From assembly GCA_035527235.1 (NCBI GenBank), contig DATLAV010000015.1, forward strand, positions 1 through 10,062: a stretch of 10,062 nucleotides of DNA, written 5' to 3'. Source of the stretch: BS750m-G28 sp035527235. GTDB lineage: Archaea; Thermoproteota; Bathyarchaeia; TCS64. A model generated the notes under the pieces. It was not told the DNA's origin, searched no databases, and saw only the letters and a program-made list of their open reading frames with translations. A program made the position numbers and the translations under genes. Shown here piece by piece: positions 6,165 to 10,062 of this stretch. The number at the start of each line of letters is the position of its first letter. The stretch's first letter is position 1.

Positions 6165-6176
6165 AGTTTTTTTAAT
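6165..6176 (+). promoter_or_regulatory. Candidate promoter of the A-ATPase operon
   Basis: A run of seven Ts leading into TTTAAT ends 24 bases before the subunit F ATG at 6201. With usual TATA-to-start spacing, transcription would begin within a few bases of the ATG, giving a leaderless or nearly leaderless mRNA. The absence of a properly spaced Shine-Dalgarno (only AGGA, 2 bases from the ATG) agrees with this. Confidence 0.35.
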
Positions 6177-6200
6177 GCTGAGAACGTGTGCATTTAGGAA

Positions 6201-6518
6201 ATGAGCGTAGCTGTCATTGGACCCCCTTCTTTCATCACCTGCTTCGAACTGATCGGAGCGGAGGGCTTCGACGCCAGTACCGGAGAGATAGTGGCGGATA
6301 CGATCAGCCACATCATTGAGGGGGGCAAGTTTCAGCTCATCATCATACCCGAGCGGTTCGCGGAGCAGACGCGATCCGTCAGGGAACGCGTCATGATTAG
6401 GGGGGACATCACGCCGGTGTTCGCCCTCATACCCGACTTCACGATGGAGACCGGGATGAGGATGGAGGAGCTGCAGGCGGTGGTCTCCCTCGCTATTGGG
6501 ACCAGATTAGAGTTGTGA
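6201..6518 (+). CDS. atpF: A-type ATP synthase subunit F
   Basis: This 105-residue protein is the small Rossmann-like subunit of the central stalk that binds the A3B3 head and modulates rotation. It opens with the typical beta strand VAVIG (residues 3-7), continues with FELIGAEGF, and has the central strand and loop LIIIPERFAEQTR. Length is normal for the family (about 100). The ATG at 6201 puts the first strand at the expected place; there is no good ribosome site, consistent with leaderless translation as the first gene of the operon. Its position is unusual: in the well-known euryarchaeal order (H-I-K-E-C-F-A-B-D) F sits between C and A, whereas here it heads the cluster. The next gene starts 4 bases after the stop. 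Confidence 0.9.
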   Translation: MSVAVIGPPSFITCFELIGAEGFDASTGEIVADTISHIIEGGKFQLIIIPERFAEQTRSVRERVMIRGDITPVFALIPDFTMETGMRMEELQAVVSLAIGTRLEL

Positions 6519-6522
6519 TTGA

Positions 6523-6855
6523 ATGGCTTTGGAAAGAGTAGTATCGATGGGGGAGCGTCTCCAGAGGCTCCTCGACGAGGCTGAGAAAGAGGCTGAAGTG
6601 AAGGTCGCCGCTGCTGGGAAGAGGGCGGAAGAGATGGTCGCCAAGGCCAAGACCGATTCTGAACGCAGGCGGACGATGGCTCAGCGCGGCTACGGCATCG
6701 ACGAGCTCCTCAAGGAAGCCGAGGACAATGCCAAGAAGGAGGCAAACAAGATGATCAAAGACTTCACGAAGAAGGCCGAAACCGTCAAGGAAGTAACCGA
6801 GGACAAGATGGAGGCGGCAGTAGCTCTCGTGCTCAGGGAGGTTTTCCCATCATGA
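6523..6855 (+). CDS. atpH: A-type ATP synthase subunit H (peripheral stalk)
   Basis: This is a 110-residue, highly charged, almost entirely helical protein. Alternating Ala/Leu and Lys/Glu from about residue 8 to 88 predict a long coiled coil, and the chain ends AAVALVLREVFPS, like the short C-terminal helix of AhaH/subunit H proteins. In A-ATPases H pairs with E to form the peripheral stalk that resists rotor torque, and here H is directly followed by E, supporting the assignment. GTGAT (6514-6518), overlapping the subunit F stop, may serve as a weak ribosome site for ATG 6523. An internal ATG at 6547 is possible but would shorten the helix. The gene's stop overlaps the ATG of subunit E (ATGA). 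Confidence 0.82.
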   Translation: MALERVVSMGERLQRLLDEAEKEAEVKVAAAGKRAEEMVAKAKTDSERRRTMAQRGYGIDELLKEAEDNAKKEANKMIKDFTKKAETVKEVTEDKMEAAVALVLREVFPS

Positions 6856-7496
6856 GCTCAAAGCCTCTCGATCTGGAAACCCAGCTCATCGAACGCATCA
6901 TCAAACAGCGGAACAACCAGATCGCCAAGGCTGAGAAGAACGCAAACAAGATAACGAAGTCTGCCGAGGAAGAGGTGGAGAGGATCAAAAAGGAGTCGGA
7001 GGCTCAGGTCCTTTCACTTATAGGCTCGGATCTCAGGGCCGTCAGGGACAGGATAGTGGGCAGCGCAGAGCTCGAAGGCAGGAAGATGATGATGCTCTCT
7101 AGGCAGGAGCTACTCTCACAGGTCTTCGACGAATCCATGAAGAGGCTTACCAAGGTCGCCGAGGGAAAGGACAAAGTCATTGACTACAAAGGGGTTCTGG
7201 TGAAGCTAATCATCGAGACCGCGTCTGGGATAGGCGGCGAAGAGTTCATCATCTCGGCCAACAAGAGGGACTTGGCGTATCTAAAAAAGAACCTGAAGAG
7301 CATCCAAAAACAGGTCAGTGACACCGTGGGAGGCGGGGAGATAAAGTTTGACGATGAGCCAATCGATGTGATAGGCGGCATAGTCATGAGGAACAGTGAC
7401 GGATCGAAGACCTTCCACAACACGCTGGAAGGCAGGCTAGTAAACGTGAGGGGCAGGTTACAGGCCGACGTCGGTAAAATTTTGGAAGTGATCTAG
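6852..7496 (+). CDS. atpE: A-type ATP synthase subunit E (peripheral stalk)
   Basis: This 214-residue protein has the two-part architecture of V/A-type subunit E. An N-terminal charged helix (about 10-90, rich in Lys/Glu/Ala) forms a coiled coil with H. A C-terminal alpha/beta head (about 100-214) includes GGEIKFDDEP, IGGIVMRNSDGSKTFHNTLEGRL and a final helix, and sits on the catalytic head. Length is typical (about 185-215). ATG 6852 overlaps the stop of H in ATGA, with AGGGAGGT at 6835-6842 as a strong ribosome site 9 bases away. No subunit C gene follows E, although it does in the canonical archaeal order; subunit A comes next. Confidence 0.9.
   Translation: MSSKPLDLETQLIERIIKQRNNQIAKAEKNANKITKSAEEEVERIKKESEAQVLSLIGSDLRAVRDRIVGSAELEGRKMMMLSRQELLSQVFDESMKRLTKVAEGKDKVIDYKGVLVKLIIETASGIGGEEFIISANKRDLAYLKKNLKSIQKQVSDTVGGGEIKFDDEPIDVIGGIVMRNSDGSKTFHNTLEGRLVNVRGRLQADVGKILEVI
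7484..7493 (+). promoter_or_regulatory. Shine-Dalgarno site for atpA inside atpE
   Basis: GGAAGTGATC matches the full anti-Shine-Dalgarno complement GGAGGTGATC at 9 of 10 positions and lies 4 bases before the GTG start of subunit A. It is embedded in the last codons of subunit E, so it both fixes the GTG start and couples the two genes. Confidence 0.7.
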
Positions 7497-7497
7497 A

Positions 7498-9264
7498 GTG
7501 TCTCTTGAAGGAACAATTGAGAGGATCAACGGGTCCCTCGTCGTGGCCAAGTTCAACGAGGAGCCTAAGATCGGAGACCTCATCGAGGTGGGGAACCTCA
7601 GGCTCATGGGGGAGATCGTGCGCCTTAGCGCGGATACGGCGTACATCCAGTGCTTCGAAGTCACCAGCGGCATCAGGCCGGGGGAGCCAGTTATCGACAC
7701 GGGCAGACCCCTCGTCGCAGAGCTAGGCCCAGGCATCATGGGCGCGATCGTGGATGGCGTCGAACGCTCCGAGACCCAGCTCTGGGAGCTAACGGGCCCC
7801 TTCGTGTCCCGGGGGACGAATATCGTCCCTATTAACCGGGAGAAGGTCTGGTCGTTCAAGGCTACGGTGAAACCGGGCGACGAGGTGATAGGCGGTGACA
7901 TCATCGGGACGGTCCAGGAGACCCCGTCCTTCGAGCACAGGGTGATGGTGCCTCCCAACCAGTCTGGGACGATCAAATCGATAAAGTCCGGGGATTTCAC
8001 GGTGGAGGACGTAGTCGGGGAGCTGGAGACATCCAGCGGCGTGGTGCCGTTGAGTATGATGCAGATCTGGCCCGTCCGGATCAGGCGCCCAATAAAGGAA
8101 AGGTTACCCCTTGAGCAGCCCCTCATAACCGGCCAGAGGGTAGTCGACACCTTCTTCCCCGTCGCCAAGGGCGGGGCTGCGGCCATCCCGGGCGGTTTCG
8201 GCACCGGGAAGACGGTCACTCTTCAGCAGATCAGCAAGTGGTCGGACGCGGACATAATCATCGTCATCGGCTGCGGAGAGCGGGGCAACGAGATGGCAGA
8301 CGTCGTCGCCAACTTCCCGAAGCTTGAGGACCCAAGGAGCGGTCGAAGGCTCATCGAGCGAACTGTCATCGTGGCGAACGTGAGTAACATGCCCGTCTCC
8401 GCTAGGGAGGCCAGCATCTACATGGGAGTCACCCTCGGGGAGTACTACAGGGACATGGGCTACGACGTCGCCGTCATGGCGGACTCCACCTCCAGGTGGG
8501 CGGAGGCGCTGAGGGACATCTCAGGGCGCCTTGAGGAGATCCCCGCGGAGGCCGGATTCCCCGCCTACCTGTCGGACAGGATAGCTCAGATCTATGAGAG
8601 GGCCGGCCGTGTCGTCACGCTGGGCTCCGGCAGGAACATGGGGAGCCTAACGCTTCTGGGAGCGGTCTCGCCACCTGGCGGAGACTTTAGTGAGCCCGTC
8701 ACCACCCACACGCTGAGGTACATCGGAACCTTCTGGGCGCTTGACACCGAGCTCGCGTACAGGCGCCACTTCCCCGCCATCAACTGGCTCAGGAGCTTCA
8801 CCAGGTACATGGAGGTCGCCGCCCGATGGTGGTCCCAGTTCAACCCCGAATGGGAGAGCGTTCGCGCTCAGGCGCTGAGGCTTCTCGAGGAGGCGTCGGA
8901 GATCGAGGAGACCGCCCGCATCATTGGTGAGAAGGCGCTCCCCGACGAGCAGAGGCTGGTTCTACTCATGGCGGAGATGCTGAGGGAGGGCTTCCTCGTG
9001 CAGAACGCATTCCACGAGGTCGACACCTACTGCGAGGCGGAGAAGCAGTCCGCCCTCCTTAAGGTGATCATCGACTTCTACAACTCCGTGGAACCCCTCA
9101 TCCGGGCGGGCGTGCCCATCGAGAAGATCAGGGAGATGGATGTGGTCACGGAGCTGCTACGCCTCAAGGAGAGGCAGGGAACGGAGCCGATTAAGAATGC
9201 CTACGCCGCGATAGAGACGCAGAAGAATGAACTTGCCGAGGAGTACGAGGTGGATATCCAATGA
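7498..9264 (+). CDS. atpA: A-type ATP synthase catalytic subunit A
   Basis: This 588-residue catalytic subunit of the A1 head hydrolyses or synthesises ATP at the A/B interface. The N-terminal beta barrel (about 1-70) is followed by the non-homologous region (about 110-190) that distinguishes A from F-type beta. The P-loop is GGFGTGKT (232-239), then the catalytic glutamate Glu261 in GCGERGNEM, the Walker B region VMADS, and SRWAEALRDISGRLEEIP. The C-terminal helical domain follows (about 430-588). There is no intein at the P-loop. The usual family P-loop is GPFGSGKT; here Pro and Ser are replaced by Gly and Thr, while the phosphate-binding G, K and T are kept. GTG 7498 is supported by GGAAGTGATC upstream. 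Its stop overlaps the subunit B start (ATGA). Confidence 0.97.
   Translation: MSLEGTIERINGSLVVAKFNEEPKIGDLIEVGNLRLMGEIVRLSADTAYIQCFEVTSGIRPGEPVIDTGRPLVAELGPGIMGAIVDGVERSETQLWELTGPFVSRGTNIVPINREKVWSFKATVKPGDEVIGGDIIGTVQETPSFEHRVMVPPNQSGTIKSIKSGDFTVEDVVGELETSSGVVPLSMMQIWPVRIRRPIKERLPLEQPLITGQRVVDTFFPVAKGGAAAIPGGFGTGKTVTLQQISKWSDADIIIVIGCGERGNEMADVVANFPKLEDPRSGRRLIERTVIVANVSNMPVSAREASIYMGVTLGEYYRDMGYDVAVMADSTSRWAEALRDISGRLEEIPAEAGFPAYLSDRIAQIYERAGRVVTLGSGRNMGSLTLLGAVSPPGGDFSEPVTTHTLRYIGTFWALDTELAYRRHFPAINWLRSFTRYMEVAARWWSQFNPEWESVRAQALRLLEEASEIEETARIIGEKALPDEQRLVLLMAEMLREGFLVQNAFHEVDTYCEAEKQSALLKVIIDFYNSVEPLIRAGVPIEKIREMDVVTELLRLKERQGTEPIKNAYAAIETQKNELAEEYEVDIQ
9247..9255 (+). promoter_or_regulatory. 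Shine-Dalgarno site for atpB
   Basis: GAGGTGGAT, within the last codons of subunit A, lies 5 bases before ATG 9261 and supports the overlapping ATGA start and translational coupling of A and B, which are needed in equal (3:3) amounts. Confidence 0.55.
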
Positions 9265-10062
9265 CCTATGAAGAAGCTGGATTACTCTACAGGACTACAA
9301 GCGAGATCCGTGGGCCAATCCTCATGGTTGAGGGGATCAAGGGCGTCTCATATGACGAGCTAGTGAGGATCACGAGGCCGAATGGGGAGGAGGTGACGGG
9401 ATCCGTCCTGGACGTCTCCCGGGACTGGGCCATGGTCCAGTGCTTCGGAGACACCAGCGGTATGGACCTCAATGTGAGCATTAGGTTCACCGGTGAGACC
9501 CTGAAGATCCCGATGTCGGAGGAACTGATAGGCAGGGTCTTCAGCGGCAGCTTCCAACCCCTCGACGGCATGCCCGCGCCATTGAGCACAGACATGAGGG
9601 ACGTGAACGGCGGTACTATCAACCCAGCCGCTAGGGACGTGCCCAGCGAGTTCATCCAGACGGGCCTCAGCGCTATCGACGGCATGAACAGCCTCGTCAG
9701 GGGGCAGAAGCTCCCCATCTTCAGCGAGTCAGGCCTCTCCCACAACATGATGGCGGCCCAGATCGCTAGGCAGGCCACGATCCCCGGGAGGGAGCAGGAC
9801 TTTGCCATCGTCTTCGGCGCCATGGGCATCAAGAACGAGGAGGCCGACTTCTTCAGAGGGGAGTTCGAGAAGACCGGCGCCCTGAGCAAGGCCGTCTTGG
9901 TCCTGAACCTCGCCGAGGACCCCCCCATCGAGCGCATCGTCACACCGAGGATCGCCCAGACAATCGCCGAGTACCTCGCCTTCGACATGGGAATGCACGT
10001 CCTCGTCATACTCACCGACATGACCAACTACGCCGAGGCCCTCAGGGCCATCAGCATCGCCA
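9261..10062 (+). CDS. atpB: A-type ATP synthase regulatory subunit B, partial (3' end beyond window)
   Basis: The first 267 residues of the non-catalytic nucleotide-binding subunit of the A3B3 head are present; the gene continues past the window edge (full length in the family is about 460). The beta-barrel start RTTSEIRGPILMVEG is followed by QTGLSAIDGMN, the degenerate P-loop position SGLSHN (157-162) that lacks the Walker lysine as expected for B, then FFRGEFEKTGAL, ERIVTPRIAQT and MHVLVILTDMTNYAEALR. ATG 9261 overlaps the stop of A. Subunit D would canonically follow but is outside the window. Confidence 0.95.
   Translation, partial: MTYEEAGLLYRTTSEIRGPILMVEGIKGVSYDELVRITRPNGEEVTGSVLDVSRDWAMVQCFGDTSGMDLNVSIRFTGETLKIPMSEELIGRVFSGSFQPLDGMPAPLSTDMRDVNGGTINPAARDVPSEFIQTGLSAIDGMNSLVRGQKLPIFSESGLSHNMMAAQIARQATIPGREQDFAIVFGAMGIKNEEADFFRGEFEKTGALSKAVLVLNLAEDPPIERIVTPRIAQTIAEYLAFDMGMHVLVILTDMTNYAEALRAISIA

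Noticed and set aside
7458..8219. Minus-strand open frame (253 codons) antisense to atpA
   Set aside because: It is a shadow of the conserved catalytic subunit frame, with no recognisable domain and no promoter or ribosome site seen.
9287..10027. Minus-strand open frame (246 codons) antisense to atpB
   Set aside because: The plus strand translates to a clear subunit B; the antisense product is compositional only.

Overview
The window is archaeal chromosomal DNA. The evidence is an archaeal/vacuolar-type (A-type) ATP synthase operon, an archaeal FtsZ2-like cell-division GTPase, Shine-Dalgarno sites complementary to the usual archaeal 16S tail (GGAGGTGATC-like), and A/T-rich intergenic stretches with TATA-like boxes between GC-rich genes. 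By eye I see no inteins, insertion sequences, CRISPR arrays, tRNA or rRNA. I cannot name the lineage. FtsZ together with complex I-type membrane subunits and an A-type ATPase fits several euryarchaeal, TACK and Asgard groups.

Layout: (i) 100-564, minus strand, a stand-alone two-CBS-domain protein. (ii) A 250-base divergent intergenic region with a palindromic TATA-like element and a long imperfect hairpin, leading into (iii) ftsZ (815-1948, plus), whose protein ends in a lysine/alanine/proline-rich tail. (iv) An A/T-rich gap of about 300 bases holding a terminator-like hairpin for ftsZ and promoter candidates for (v) a two-gene unit, nuoL (2248-4539) and nuoM (4541-6046), encoding two antiporter-like proton-pumping subunits of a complex I/Fpo-type enzyme. 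(vi) A 154-base gap with terminator-like and TATA-like sequences. (vii) The A-type ATP synthase operon in the order F-H-E-A-B (6201 to beyond 10062), tightly packed with stop/start overlaps; subunit B runs off the window.

Functionally the right-hand 8 kb is an energy-conservation block. NuoL and NuoM would pump ions as the distal membrane arm of a complex I-like enzyme, and the A-ATPase would use the gradient to make ATP. No other complex I subunit (A-K or N) and no ATPase C, I, K or D gene is visible here.

The most unusual signal is in the C-terminus of NuoL. The lateral amphipathic helix region is about 60 residues longer than in E. coli NuoL and contains three tandem 27-residue repeats. 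This suggests an enlarged membrane arm with more than the usual antiporter-like subunits. Other points of note are a histone H1-like tail on FtsZ, a NuoM whose charged pump residues look like those of NuoL/NuoN, a non-canonical ATPase gene order, and a variant P-loop in subunit A.
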